IMG/VR virus record: IMGVR_UViG_3300009504_000007
Coordinates: 1 to 48,678 of that record
Strand: one strand, 5' to 3'
DNA length: 48,678 bases
Source: a virus
Below are positions 18,678-27,363 of this stretch, in pieces (within the stretch, counting starts at the first letter, position 1; each line of letters opens with the position of its first letter). The position numbers and the translations under genes were made by a program. Under the pieces are notes generated by a model. The model ran no database searches. It saw only the letters and a program-made list of their open reading frames with translations, and had not been told where the DNA came from.

Positions 18678-20329
18678 ACTAGTAGTCTTAATTCCCTGTA
18701 AAACTCTCTGGTTATTTTTACATTTTCTGTAAAGTCTAAATCAGCTAGTTCTGCAAAGATAGTTAAATTTTTTGATATGTACAAATTATTTGTAAAATTT
18801 ATTTCAGCTAAATCTAAGTTTTGTGTAAACTCTCTTGTAATTTTTAACTTAGCGTGAAATATTTCTAACTCAGTATAAACGCAAACAGCACTTCCAACTA
18901 ACAATCCTACACCTAAACACTGACCAGAGTTATCCGTTTCAACATTACTTTCTCCTGTAAGAGTTCCTGTACCGATAGTTTGACCTGAACCTAATTCTAA
19001 TCTGGGAGCTGTTCCTGTTAAAGTACCTATACCAAGAGTAGCTCCTGATGCCAAGTGTAGTGTGTAAGATTGTGCTTCTCCTACTAATAATCCTACACCT
19101 ATTATCTCACCACTACCTTCTATGGGCGGAACTATTACAGCATCTCCGGTAAGTATACCTATACCCAGAGTAGCCCCAGACGCTAAAAGAAGCGTATTAA
19201 CTGCAGCTTCTCCCACTAAAAGCCCTATACCAATAACCTCACCGCTGCCTTCCCAAACAACGGAAGTAGTAACTTCCGCATCGGCTGAGAGTATTCCTAT
19301 ACCTAAAGTTGCCCCTGCAGCTAATACAAGTGTATTTACTTCGGCATTTGCAGACAGTAACCCTACCCCAATAGCATCTCCGCTACCCTCAACAACAACA
19401 GGTTCTTGAATTTCACCATCTCCGGATAGTAATCCTATACCTAAAACAGCCCCAGAACCTTCGAGAATCTTGAATGTAACAGCGTCACCAGTTAAATCTC
19501 CTGTCCCTGTAATAGAACTGCTCCCCTCCCAAATCGTAGCTTCTATAACTGTAGCATCTGCTGATAGTAATCCGATACCAAGAGTAGCACCTTCGCCAAG
19601 TATAAGAGCGTTGACTGTAGCATCTCCAGTTAATTCACCAATTCCTGTAGTTGATCCTGAACCTGTTACTATGGGTTCATATTCTATCTCTACATATCCA
19701 GCAGCCCCAGCACCACCGCTTGTAGCATTACCTCCTGAACCGCCTCCACCACCGCCTCTTGTAGAACCTACCTGACCGCCTGCGTTATTATTACCCCCGT
19801 TACCACCATTACCACCAAAAGATGTGCCTCCTGTACCGCCTGTACCGCCAGTTGAAGTTATGTTTGCACTTCCATCCCCGCCCAGTTCAGTCGTACCAGC
19901 AGCTCCTCCACCTCCAGCACCTCCATGATTATTCGTATTAGTTGCGGTACCACCGTTACCCCCTTGAAAAGATTCTATAACGTTGGTATCAACTTGAGGA
20001 GCTCCACCTAAAGCTCCGTTTCTTGTAGTAGTGCCTAATCCCCCATTAGCTAATACGGTTGTACTCTCCCCACGTACTCTGGAAAATCCACCGTTTTGAG
20101 TAGCAGCACCGCCAGCACCAACAGTAATATTATAAATACTACCTGAATTAACGTCTACGTACCCTTCAGTAAAGGCACCTCCTCCACCACCTCCTCCAGG
20201 TCTTATTGAATTGATGCCTGTATTTGAACCTCCCCCACCAGCACCCCAAGCACGTACTGTAATAGTGCCTGTAATAACGCTAGTCCAGGTATAACTACCT
20301 GGTGTAGGGTAAGTTAAAATAACAGCCAT
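18674..20329 (-). CDS. Glycine-rich repeat tail/head fibre protein
   Basis: 551 residues in three parts. Residues 1-215 form a glycine-rich domain (YTWTSVITGTITVRAWGAGG, then runs of Gly/Asn/Thr) like the distal domain of receptor-binding fibres. Residues about 223-486 hold 12 units of roughly 22 residues built on G-x-G-x-x-x-GIG-x-L-x-G-x-A-x-V. The C-terminal 60 residues repeat the motif KITREF. It is likely a trimeric fibre or adhesin. The order is unusual, since the glycine-rich domain usually sits at the tip and here is N-terminal. Confidence 0.7.
   Translation of the reverse strand: MAVILTYPTPGSYTWTSVITGTITVRAWGAGGGGSNTGINSIRPGGGGGGGAFTEGYVDVNSGSIYNITVGAGGAATQNGGFSRVRGESTTVLANGGLGTTTRNGALGGAPQVDTNVIESFQGGNGGTATNTNNHGGAGGGGAAGTTELGGDGSANITSTGGTGGTGGTSFGGNGGNGGNNNAGGQVGSTRGGGGGGSGGNATSGGAGAAGYVEIEYEPIVTGSGSTTGIGELTGDATVNALILGEGATLGIGLLSADATVIEATIWEGSSSITGTGDLTGDAVTFKILEGSGAVLGIGLLSGDGEIQEPVVVEGSGDAIGVGLLSANAEVNTLVLAAGATLGIGILSADAEVTTSVVWEGSGEVIGIGLLVGEAAVNTLLLASGATLGIGILTGDAVIVPPIEGSGEIIGVGLLVGEAQSYTLHLASGATLGIGTLTGTAPRLELGSGQTIGTGTLTGESNVETDNSGQCLGVGLLVGSAVCVYTELEIFHAKLKITREFTQNLDLAEINFTNNLYISKNLTIFAELADLDFTENVKITREFYRELRLLV
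18872..19663 (-). repeat. Twelve-unit coding repeat in the fibre gene
   Basis: Twelve protein units of about 22 residues (LGIGLLSADA, IGVGLLVGEA and variants) are encoded in tandem. The DNA copies are diverged but still similar (for example repeated CCTATACCTAGAGTAGC-like stretches). Unit number could change by recombination. Confidence 0.75.
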
Positions 20330-20339
20330 AAGTCAGTGC

Positions 20340-20738
20340 TTATTGTACCGATACTAAAATTTGACCTAGTGGAAATTTGAAGATGTCGCCTGCGTTAACT
20401 GTCCTAGGAGTTGTAAGGGCTCCCCACATAAGAAAATTACTTGAGTCATCAAATATTCCAAAGTGGGTAATTGTTCCCCAATCAGCACTAGCGGCATCCC
20501 AAGCAATTTCAGCAGTGTTAGATGAGTTTCCGCTTGATGGGGCGGTTAAAGCTATAACCTTCCTTGTATAACCACCACCAGACTGTTCGCTGGTTATAAT
20601 TCCTTCTTCTAATTCTGGTTCAATAGAAGAGCCTCCTTTGAAAAGACCCAGACCCAATTGAGTTGGAGCACTGACTGGGCTGTCGTTTCTCATCCAATTG
20701 ATTATGAGATCTTCCATGTAATCTGTAAAATTCGCCAT
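20340..20738 (-). CDS. Gp80-like phage structural/fibre protein
   Basis: 132 residues with the family pattern of small phage structural proteins related to mycobacteriophage Gp80: short helix (YMEDLIINWMRN), TQLGLGLFKG, SGGGYTRKVIAL, IAWDAASADWGTITHFGIFD and a hydrophobic C-terminus. Such proteins lie beside tail fibre genes. It is 10 nt upstream of the glycine-rich fibre gene. The assignment is by pattern only; attachment of fibre to virion is the likely role. Confidence 0.6.
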   Translation of the reverse strand: MANFTDYMEDLIINWMRNDSPVSAPTQLGLGLFKGGSSIEPELEEGIITSEQSGGGYTRKVIALTAPSSGNSSNTAEIAWDAASADWGTITHFGIFDDSSNFLMWGALTTPRTVNAGDIFKFPLGQILVSVQ

Positions 20739-20761
20739 TTTGTTTATATTTTAAGTTATTA

Positions 20762-21934
20762 TTAATCTTTAAGTATTGTAAAATTAAGTTTTTCTACGGT
20801 AAAGTTTCTAGCTACAACATCGTTTTTGTTAAAGATAGCTATTCTATTCCCGAAAGAAAGTGTTACAGGAGTTATAAGAGTTACAGAATCCCATTCGTTT
20901 TGATTTTGAAACCGCATACTGGACATTTTGTTTTCAAGAATAGTCCAAGTAGCTCCACCATCTGTAGACTTACCGATGGCAAAGTCTACAATTTGTGCTC
21001 CTGTATTATCCGGATTAACGGTGATAGGAGCATAAACAACCATATCTCTAGCGATTCTACTGGTATATACAGCTTCCCAAGCCTGCCCTATCTGCTCTAT
21101 TACAAACCTTCTGGAATTACCGTTACAAGGAATGTTTTCAAAATCCCACTCTACGGCTATAACTTTAGTCCAATCAGACACGTTAGTGCCTAAAGTTGGT
21201 GCAGAAGTGTTTATACTTATATCAAGTTTAACGCTGTTTTTATATACACTTATAACATCCCAGTGAGGCGCTTGCCACATATGGGCTTTTAAGTTAAGAT
21301 ATTCTTTAGGTACAACAAGTTCTACTTTTTCCACACCTAAAATAGTATCACTACCGCTTGTAAACAGATATGCCTTATTACCGTTACCGCCTGCTTCAAT
21401 ATATACTTCAAGAAACTCTCTTTCGTTTTCATAGGTTGAAGGGGGCAACTCTACTACAATAGGATTGGTAGAAACGTCTACAGCAACAACAGAAGAAGTT
21501 TCAGCTACAAAAGCTTCCATGACAATATATGTCGTACCTGCTGCCGATATAAAAGCAGCGTCTCTATCAAAAGTAAAAGTAGTTTCAGTGTTAGAAACTA
21601 TCCTCATACATTCATCAGGTATAGGGCAATACTGAGTGAGGTTTGAATATGTTAGTACAACATATTTACCTGCATGTTCGTCTACTACCATAGTCTTAGA
21701 GCTGTCTGTAAGACTATTAAGTGTACCTCCTGTAGCTGTTCCGGTAAGAACAGGTGTTCCAGATATATCATCAAAAGTTTCCTGAAGAAGTTGTATGAGA
21801 TTATTCCAACTAGCGGTATTAATATATTTCCACTGTACCCAACCTTCAGCTATACGAAATTCTACGAACCTGTCTACTTCGTTATCTATGAGAAACTTAG
21901 GTGAGTATGAACTTCTTTGACTACGTGTTGCCAT
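20762..21934 (-). CDS. Virion fibre/decoration protein of unknown fold
   Basis: 390 residues, beta-rich, with Thr/Val-rich segments and no recognised domain. The N-terminal 45 residues contain the conserved-looking FRIAEGWVQWKYINTASWNN, often seen as a short attachment module in phage fibre proteins. It begins 3 nt after the upstream helical protein and precedes the Gp80-like and glycine-rich fibre genes, so a head or tail fibre component is likely. This is an inference from context. Confidence 0.5.
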   Translation of the reverse strand: MATRSQRSSYSPKFLIDNEVDRFVEFRIAEGWVQWKYINTASWNNLIQLLQETFDDISGTPVLTGTATGGTLNSLTDSSKTMVVDEHAGKYVVLTYSNLTQYCPIPDECMRIVSNTETTFTFDRDAAFISAAGTTYIVMEAFVAETSSVVAVDVSTNPIVVELPPSTYENEREFLEVYIEAGGNGNKAYLFTSGSDTILGVEKVELVVPKEYLNLKAHMWQAPHWDVISVYKNSVKLDISINTSAPTLGTNVSDWTKVIAVEWDFENIPCNGNSRRFVIEQIGQAWEAVYTSRIARDMVVYAPITVNPDNTGAQIVDFAIGKSTDGGATWTILENKMSSMRFQNQNEWDSVTLITPVTLSFGNRIAIFNKNDVVARNFTVEKLNFTILKD

Positions 21935-21937
21935 AAT

Positions 21938-22210
21938 TTAAATATTGTTTAAGTCTTTTAAGAGGAGTTCCTTCTTAACTACCTCTAACAAATCCAGAAT
22001 ATCGTTTTCCGTTATCTCTGTCTGTTCTTTATCTTCAATAGATAAATAGAAGTCTATAACATCAAAGTGTACGTGCAGAGCTTTGAGAGCTTCTTGAAGT
22101 CTGTTAACTGTAGTAAGACTGCTTATAGAACGCATGCGGATGTACCTGTTGTACATAGACAACATTTGCTTCTTAGCGTTTAAAGTAGCCTCTTGAATAA
22201 GTTCATCCAT
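21938..22210 (-). CDS. Small helical protein of unknown function
   Basis: A 90-residue, almost entirely helical protein (coil-forming through residues 1-55 and 65-88) with no recognised motif. It is placed 3 nt after the 178-residue structural protein and 3 nt before the fibre-like protein. It may serve as an assembly factor for its neighbours, but the sequence shows nothing specific. Confidence 0.55.
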   Translation of the reverse strand: MDELIQEATLNAKKQMLSMYNRYIRMRSISSLTTVNRLQEALKALHVHFDVIDFYLSIEDKEQTEITENDILDLLEVVKKELLLKDLNNI

Positions 22211-22213
22211 AGC

Positions 22214-22750
22214 TTATTTCATTTTGTAGAGCTGGTCTAAATTCAGTTGGAAGTATTCTAATTGTCCAGTTTCAGCCGCATAGAACAAATTATTCTTAAG
22301 TCTGATACGTTCTAAGATATATTCCCTGTGAGATTTAGACTGAGCTTCCCTGTAAGTCAAGGCTTCGCCCATAACTTTACGTATAATCTGAGCTGCAAAA
22401 CCGTTTACACTTTCAAATTCGTGCTCACCTTCTACAGTAAACACAAGTTTAACAGTAAAGTCATAAACTCCATCCAGGTATTCACTACCTGGGTACGCTA
22501 TGTCCCCTGTAAATATCTCTATACCCTCTGCCCATATAGTTTCAAAACCTGCACCTACAGGTAAATCATATGGTAGAGTTAATTCACCATCCTGAAATTC
22601 CAGAATTAGTTGTGCTGATTCTAAATCAGCTTTTAATCCAGCTGTCCAACCTGTAATGTTAGTTACTGAATATTCTCCTGTAAGGTCTGTAAATACAAAC
22701 GATTTAGCGTCAGGGGATTCTTCTATTGAGAAGTTTAAAATTAAGTCCAT
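22214..22750 (-). CDS. Putative structural protein (178 aa)
   Basis: 178 residues: a beta-rich N-terminal domain of about 120 residues and a helical C-terminus (residues 125-178) containing SHREYILERIRLKNNLFYAA. It is the first gene after the promoter at 22770-22800 and heads the fibre-gene unit. Similar two-part proteins occur in structural modules of Bacteroidetes phages, but I cannot name the family. Confidence 0.5.
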   Translation of the reverse strand: MDLILNFSIEESPDAKSFVFTDLTGEYSVTNITGWTAGLKADLESAQLILEFQDGELTLPYDLPVGAGFETIWAEGIEIFTGDIAYPGSEYLDGVYDFTVKLVFTVEGEHEFESVNGFAAQIIRKVMGEALTYREAQSKSHREYILERIRLKNNLFYAAETGQLEYFQLNLDQLYKMK

Positions 22751-22769
22751 AGCTATGTAATATAATTTG

Positions 22770-22800
22770 TAAAGTTACTAAAAATTTTGATAGAAACCAA
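22770..22800 (-). promoter_or_regulatory. Bacteroides-type promoter for the fibre unit
   Basis: On the minus strand, TTG (22798-22800), 20 nt and TAACTTTA (22770-22777). This matches TAnnTTTG except for the last base. It lies just beyond the hairpin that ends the previous gene and about 20 nt before the ATG at 22750. Confidence 0.55.
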
Positions 22801-22841
22801 GAAAATATATAAAAATATTTCCTAACATATTTTAGTAGTTA

Positions 22842-22873
22842 TAACAAAGGGGGTACTAAGACCCCCTCTGTTA
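22842..22873 (-). terminator. Strong hairpin after the 402-aa virion protein gene
   Basis: AGGGGGT (22848-22854) pairs with ACCCCCT (22861-22867) around a 6-nt loop, and flanking TAACA/TGTTA extend the stem. It is 27 nt past the stop at 22901. The poor T-run suggests partial termination or 3'-end protection of an abundant mRNA. Confidence 0.65.
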
Positions 22874-22900
22874 GAAAATTCAATCAATTGTTAAACCCAA

Positions 22901-24109
22901 TTAAGCAAGAGCCATACCAGTGAAGTACAATACATCACCATTATTTGCACCAGCAGCTTGATCTAGTGCGGGGTTAATCCTCACATAGATATTAAACTGT
23001 GAAATAGGAGCTTGACCAGTTGTGGGAGACCTGTAACCAGCATCTATAGCGTTGATTACAACAGTAGTATACAGCGGAATAGCTACACTTGCGCCACGAC
23101 GGTAGTTGAATGGGGGATACGTACTCAACTGAGCGTTACCTTCATTGAAAGTAGAGTAAACTTCCATAACAGCAACGTCTTTGTAAGTACCTTCACCACG
23201 AGCAGCACCTACAGCGTAAGTGATGGTAGTGGGGTCAGCAAAAGCGAAAGCAGGAGCTTCTACCCTGTCAAAGGTGAGTTTAAACTCTACCAAACGATTA
23301 ATGTCGGTTACAGCTTCAAACTGAGCATTCGGGAATGCTACACCAGTGAAACGAAGACCTACGTCAATTGGAGTAGCGGGACCCCAAGCGGCAGCAGCTA
23401 CAGCAGCGTTGGTTGCTCCTTTGTAGGGAGAATCCAGAGTGAAAGTAGCGGCAGCAGTTACTGTAATTTGATACAATACACCAGCAATCTCTACCCAGTC
23501 ACCTGTAGCAAGACCGTGAGCACCTGAAGCTACAACACCAGTTGCGCCATTAGTTACAGCAAGAGTCTCAGCGATAGTGTTCAGACCAGCTTGGTCATCA
23601 CCAACACGCTCGCATACAATATACTGACGAGGTTCACGAGCCATAATACGGTCGAAAGCAGTCAACAGAATAGTTGCGAGTTCGAGTTGAGTCCCACCTG
23701 CATTGAAAGCGGGAACAGTTTTTACCATACTGGTGTTATTAAGAACGCCAGCAGTGTGTGTTAGGTGTACTCCAAGAGTATAGGTAGCCTGTGCGGTAGC
23801 GTCAAGCTGACCGTTAGTACCGTTATAGCCCAAGAAGCTTACCTGTTGCGTATCGGCAACACCGCCAATAACAGCCCTACGGGTGTTAGTGTTGATGAAA
23901 TACGGGGAGTAAACCATTTGACCGTTAATACGTTGTGCTACCCTCATAGGGGTGCCTACTACAGCTGCTTGAGCTGCTGTTAGAATAACGTTATCAAGTC
24001 CTACGAGTGCTACTGCGCCTTCGGCTAAAGCAGCTACATCGGTTACAGCGTCTCCGCCTCCACTTACGTTACCGATAAATTGATAAGTTACAGAAGTTTC
24101 TGTGTACAT
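22901..24109 (-). CDS. Abundant virion protein, probable auxiliary capsid protein
   Basis: 402 residues rich in Ala, Thr, Val and Asn with few charges, as in major structural proteins. A segment near residues 187-235 (NGATGVVASGAHGLATGDWV) looks like a small beta domain. Strong codon regularity, its own hairpin terminator and position two genes after the major capsid unit suggest high expression. In crAss-like phages an auxiliary capsid protein is encoded downstream of the capsid gene, and this fits by place and composition. A tail protein is the alternative. Confidence 0.5.
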   Translation of the reverse strand: MYTETSVTYQFIGNVSGGGDAVTDVAALAEGAVALVGLDNVILTAAQAAVVGTPMRVAQRINGQMVYSPYFINTNTRRAVIGGVADTQQVSFLGYNGTNGQLDATAQATYTLGVHLTHTAGVLNNTSMVKTVPAFNAGGTQLELATILLTAFDRIMAREPRQYIVCERVGDDQAGLNTIAETLAVTNGATGVVASGAHGLATGDWVEIAGVLYQITVTAAATFTLDSPYKGATNAAVAAAAWGPATPIDVGLRFTGVAFPNAQFEAVTDINRLVEFKLTFDRVEAPAFAFADPTTITYAVGAARGEGTYKDVAVMEVYSTFNEGNAQLSTYPPFNYRRGASVAIPLYTTVVINAIDAGYRSPTTGQAPISQFNIYVRINPALDQAAGANNGDVLYFTGMALA

Positions 24110-24146
24110 TTTTGTAAAAATTTAATTAAACAATAAAAAATATAAT

Positions 24147-24812
24147 TTAGTTTTGATTCTCTAGTGCTTGAATTTGATATCCAAGCTGGTTATTGGTATA
24201 TGCGTGTGCTAGTCTTGCGGCTACAGAAACAATTTCTCTGTGAATAGAGTGATCCAGTTCACAGTCTGTTACAGCTGTAGTCCCCTCAATAGCAGTTGCC
24301 GCAGTTAATTCTTTGGTTACAATCGGCTTAGGACGTTTAATATACGTAATCACATACGAAGTTAATGGTGTTCCATCTGTAAGAACTGTGACTCCTCTAT
24401 TAGAAGACAGTCTCCAAAACTCTTTGTCGTACGGTTTATCAAACGGATTGTCTACGTTAGCGTGCAGATAGTCATAAGATACAGGCTTTACCCTAATTCC
24501 GTTATTTGCAGTATCTTGTACTATGTACAAATAGTTATCTTCAAGTTGTATATCATACGAGTTTGGAAGATGTGCTACAGATACAAACGGGGGCATCGCT
24601 GTTTGGGTAGAAATAAGTTTAGAGATTGCTCTCCTGTTAAACTCATTTTTATCCATACCATCTCTGGCTATACTACGAACTACTTTCTCTTGAGCTTGGG
24701 TTAGAAGTATAGACCATTGCCTAGAAGTATAGCCTGGTGCATCAGCACTGGCTATAGCTTCATAAGCAACTTTTGCTTCGTATTCCATTTCTCTAGCAGT
24801 AAGTCCTGCCAT
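24147..24812 (-). CDS. Putative head-tail connector / adaptor protein
   Basis: 221 residues. The helical N-terminus (AREMEYEAKVAYEAIASADA) is followed by a beta-rich middle with VSYDYLHANVDNPFDKPY and VLTDGTPLTSYVITYIKRPK, and a helical C-terminal segment (HSIHREIVSVAARLAHAYTN). This layout is common in Bacteroidetes phage head-tail joining proteins, where the C-terminal helix carries a conserved His and Glu. It follows the 300-residue protein by 5 nt. The function is inferred from pattern and synteny. Confidence 0.55.
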   Translation of the reverse strand: MAGLTAREMEYEAKVAYEAIASADAPGYTSRQWSILLTQAQEKVVRSIARDGMDKNEFNRRAISKLISTQTAMPPFVSVAHLPNSYDIQLEDNYLYIVQDTANNGIRVKPVSYDYLHANVDNPFDKPYDKEFWRLSSNRGVTVLTDGTPLTSYVITYIKRPKPIVTKELTAATAIEGTTAVTDCELDHSIHREIVSVAARLAHAYTNNQLGYQIQALENQN

Positions 24813-24817
24813 AATTT

Positions 24818-25720
24818 CTAAGCTTTTTGTGTGTTAATTTGAGCTTCCATCTTCAGATAGATGGGGTCTGTACTGTCTTTCAGGAACTTAATGTGTGCTA
24901 TAAACTCTGCAAGGTTGTATTTACTATCTTCGTTTCCTACAGTATAGTAAGTACCAACACCTTCTTTCATAATAGCGCCAACTCTGATACCTTTTGCTAT
25001 AAAGTTTTTAACCTGTAAATCAGGGTCGTTAATTACAGCGTATACACCTTCTTTATCTGAGTCAATAAGTTTCTTAATCTCTGAAGTCAAGAACTCTTTT
25101 GTAGCATCTGCAGGAACATCTTTAAGTGTTCTCTTAGTCATCCAGTAGATAGCCAAGAAATCTCTCATCTTTTTAACTGAAGATTTAACTTCACCCCAAT
25201 AAGTCCAGATGGTTTCCATCATATCCATCTCTTTGTTGTGAACTATCTCTTCGTAATCTTCTTCTACAAACGCAAACCTGTATTCAATATGACTAAAACG
25301 TTCTTCCCAAGATGGTGCAACTTCTTTTTGTTGTTTTAAAATCCTAATCCTAATATTATCCATAGGGTCAGAAAGATCGTAGGGAATTCCATTAGCCATA
25401 AGGTTGTGATCTTTCGTAATTTTAACATAGAAGTCGTGCCAAAAGTTAGTATCCTTTTTATAAATATTCAAATCTATGTCCAGAATTTCTGAGAAAAACC
25501 GTTCCTCATCTTCCGAGCTAAAGGGATTAATAAGCATCCCATATTTGTTTGCAAGTAAACAAAAGTGTTTACTAGCACCCTCCCACATAAAATACCCTGA
25601 GTGCTTAGGGTCTGAAATCATTTTGTTACCTCTGGGTATTGGCTTAAGATATAGTTTCTTTTTCTGCAGATACCCTTTACTAATACCGTACTCTACGGTA
25701 GCCATAGTTTTTGTGTCCAT
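24818..25720 (-). CDS. crAss-like head-module structural protein (300 aa)
   Basis: A 300-residue, mainly helical, charged protein with no recognised domain. It follows the major capsid gene after a strong hairpin, in a 124-nt gap without a clear host-type promoter. The gene directly after the capsid gene in crAss-like phages encodes a virion-associated protein of this size, so a head component is likely. Its exact place in the virion cannot be read from sequence. Confidence 0.5.
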   Translation of the reverse strand: MDTKTMATVEYGISKGYLQKKKLYLKPIPRGNKMISDPKHSGYFMWEGASKHFCLLANKYGMLINPFSSEDEERFFSEILDIDLNIYKKDTNFWHDFYVKITKDHNLMANGIPYDLSDPMDNIRIRILKQQKEVAPSWEERFSHIEYRFAFVEEDYEEIVHNKEMDMMETIWTYWGEVKSSVKKMRDFLAIYWMTKRTLKDVPADATKEFLTSEIKKLIDSDKEGVYAVINDPDLQVKNFIAKGIRVGAIMKEGVGTYYTVGNEDSKYNLAEFIAHIKFLKDSTDPIYLKMEAQINTQKA

Positions 25721-25794
25721 ACTCTAATTTTACCAGATTTGTTTAATTTAATTTTTTATCGATAATCGTTCCGCCAAGAACTTTTAGTGAAAAT

Positions 25795-25824
25795 GTAGAG
25801 GGGGATTGAAACTACCCCCTCTAC
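25795..25824 (-). terminator. Terminator after the major capsid gene
   Basis: GTAGAGGGGG (25795-25804) pairs perfectly with CCCCCTCTAC (25815-25824), a 10-bp stem with a 10-nt loop, followed on the minus strand by ATTTTC. It lies 21 nt past the capsid stop and would end or stabilise the capsid mRNA. Confidence 0.8.
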
Positions 25825-25844
25825 CTTTTTAGTGAGTGAATATA

Positions 25845-27338
25845 TTACCGCAATGTTGCAGGCATAATACGTCCAGTTTTCAGAGGATTGCGAAGCATAA
25901 TACCACCGATAAACTGTTTGTATACTGAGTAACCATCAACAGAACTAGCAGCCATTTGAGGACTAGAAGGTTTGTTATACGGGGTAAACGGGTCACGCAT
26001 ACCGGGGATATAACGGAAGAACTCTTCGTTATCTTTCACAGCAACTTTCTGAATGTTGGCTTCACCATTAGTAGTACCAAAGTCCCAAATATCATAGATA
26101 CGTGAGCTCATCAGACCACCGTTGGGGTGCATAATTTTGTTACGTACTGGGTCGTCTTTCATCGGATCAAGCATAACGTTGAACTCGATACCGTTAACAG
26201 AGATATACCTCATCATCTGACCTTCGTCAAGAGTTACCTTGCCGCCAGAAGTTTTGAAGTTATGACCACTCTGCAACCAAGTGAATCCGCTAGCTTTCTC
26301 AGAAGCAGCTTTGTGGAATTCGTACATTCCATATTCACCAGTTGAAAGAACGAACTTACGACTGTCTTCCTTCAGTTTACCTACAGAAATCTGCATAGCA
26401 AAGTCAGTAAGTGAATCTAAGCGGAAGCGGTTGTAATACATCAGGTTACCACCGTCCATCTGCTCGTAAAGACCGAAGCCTGCGCGAATAGTATTTCCGG
26501 ATTCACCCTTGTTGCCATACTGACCATCAGCAAGTTTATTAGACTTACCGTGCAAAAGCAGGCGACCAATATCCCTACGGAATTGGGTCATAAAGTCCCA
26601 ACCAAGCTTGTCAATCCAGCGAGTTTGAGTCTTACCGTTTTGATCGATAAACGCAAACGCAAACGGTTTGTTTTTACCTTTGGTAATCATGTTACCGGGA
26701 ACATCGTAGTTCTTACGAATTACAGATGTAACGTTCTCCATCATCAGAGGACTTGAGTGGTGAACAGTGTTACCCCTCTTAGAGAGTTCGTGTTCTACCA
26801 GACCAAATTCTTCTGACCAACGTGTACCAGCTGCGAGGTCAGCAACAGGAACAAACATGTTGTCGTCACCGTTAAGCAACTCAACACGGTATCTCCAACC
26901 GCCAGGTACGTGAACTGGGTCTTCAACAACCCTAAGTGAATAAGCGTCAGGGTTTTCACCTACGATAACTGAAGTAGCTTCAAAGTACCTTTCGGGGAAA
27001 AACATGTAAAACTGACTCCTACCGATACCAGGACGATCTGTAGCAATAACAGGAGCAGCAGCTACGCCTGTAAGAGAAGCAACTGACAGAGGAATATTAC
27101 GCTCATCGGAGCCGTGAAGCATCCAGCGATACGTACCTTCTTCGTCAAGATAGTGAGTTGGGAATTGTTCCAGGAAGCTAACAATATTGTCAGCACCATA
27201 ATTAACCTCATAGAGAGTGTTAATCACCTTGCTGATATATTGGGGGTCCTGCATACCAAGCCAACCCAAGTGAGATTCCCTAGTAAGGTTAGACCAATAC
27301 TTAGGGTCAACAATTTGTAATTTAGAAATTTTGTCCAT
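25845..27338 (-). CDS. Major capsid protein (HK97 fold, crAss family)
   Basis: 497 residues beginning MDKISKLQIVDPKYWSNLTR. The early block GMQDPQYISKVINTLYEVNYG and the DEEGTYRWMLHG segment are typical of crAss-like major capsid proteins. It lies downstream of portal and the acidic scaffold candidate, has its own strong terminator and shows the most even, GC-richer codon choice in the head module, as expected for the most abundant protein. The fold is known for the family; here it is assigned by sequence resemblance and gene order. Confidence 0.9.
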   Translation of the reverse strand: MDKISKLQIVDPKYWSNLTRESHLGWLGMQDPQYISKVINTLYEVNYGADNIVSFLEQFPTHYLDEEGTYRWMLHGSDERNIPLSVASLTGVAAAPVIATDRPGIGRSQFYMFFPERYFEATSVIVGENPDAYSLRVVEDPVHVPGGWRYRVELLNGDDNMFVPVADLAAGTRWSEEFGLVEHELSKRGNTVHHSSPLMMENVTSVIRKNYDVPGNMITKGKNKPFAFAFIDQNGKTQTRWIDKLGWDFMTQFRRDIGRLLLHGKSNKLADGQYGNKGESGNTIRAGFGLYEQMDGGNLMYYNRFRLDSLTDFAMQISVGKLKEDSRKFVLSTGEYGMYEFHKAASEKASGFTWLQSGHNFKTSGGKVTLDEGQMMRYISVNGIEFNVMLDPMKDDPVRNKIMHPNGGLMSSRIYDIWDFGTTNGEANIQKVAVKDNEEFFRYIPGMRDPFTPYNKPSSPQMAASSVDGYSVYKQFIGGIMLRNPLKTGRIMPATLR

Positions 27339-27363
27339 AGTTATGTGAATTTAAAAGTATTTT

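Noticed and set aside
18872-19663. CRISPR array suggested by regular repeats
   Set aside because: The repeats are diverged, in frame and translate to a regular protein repeat; there are no unique spacers or cas genes.
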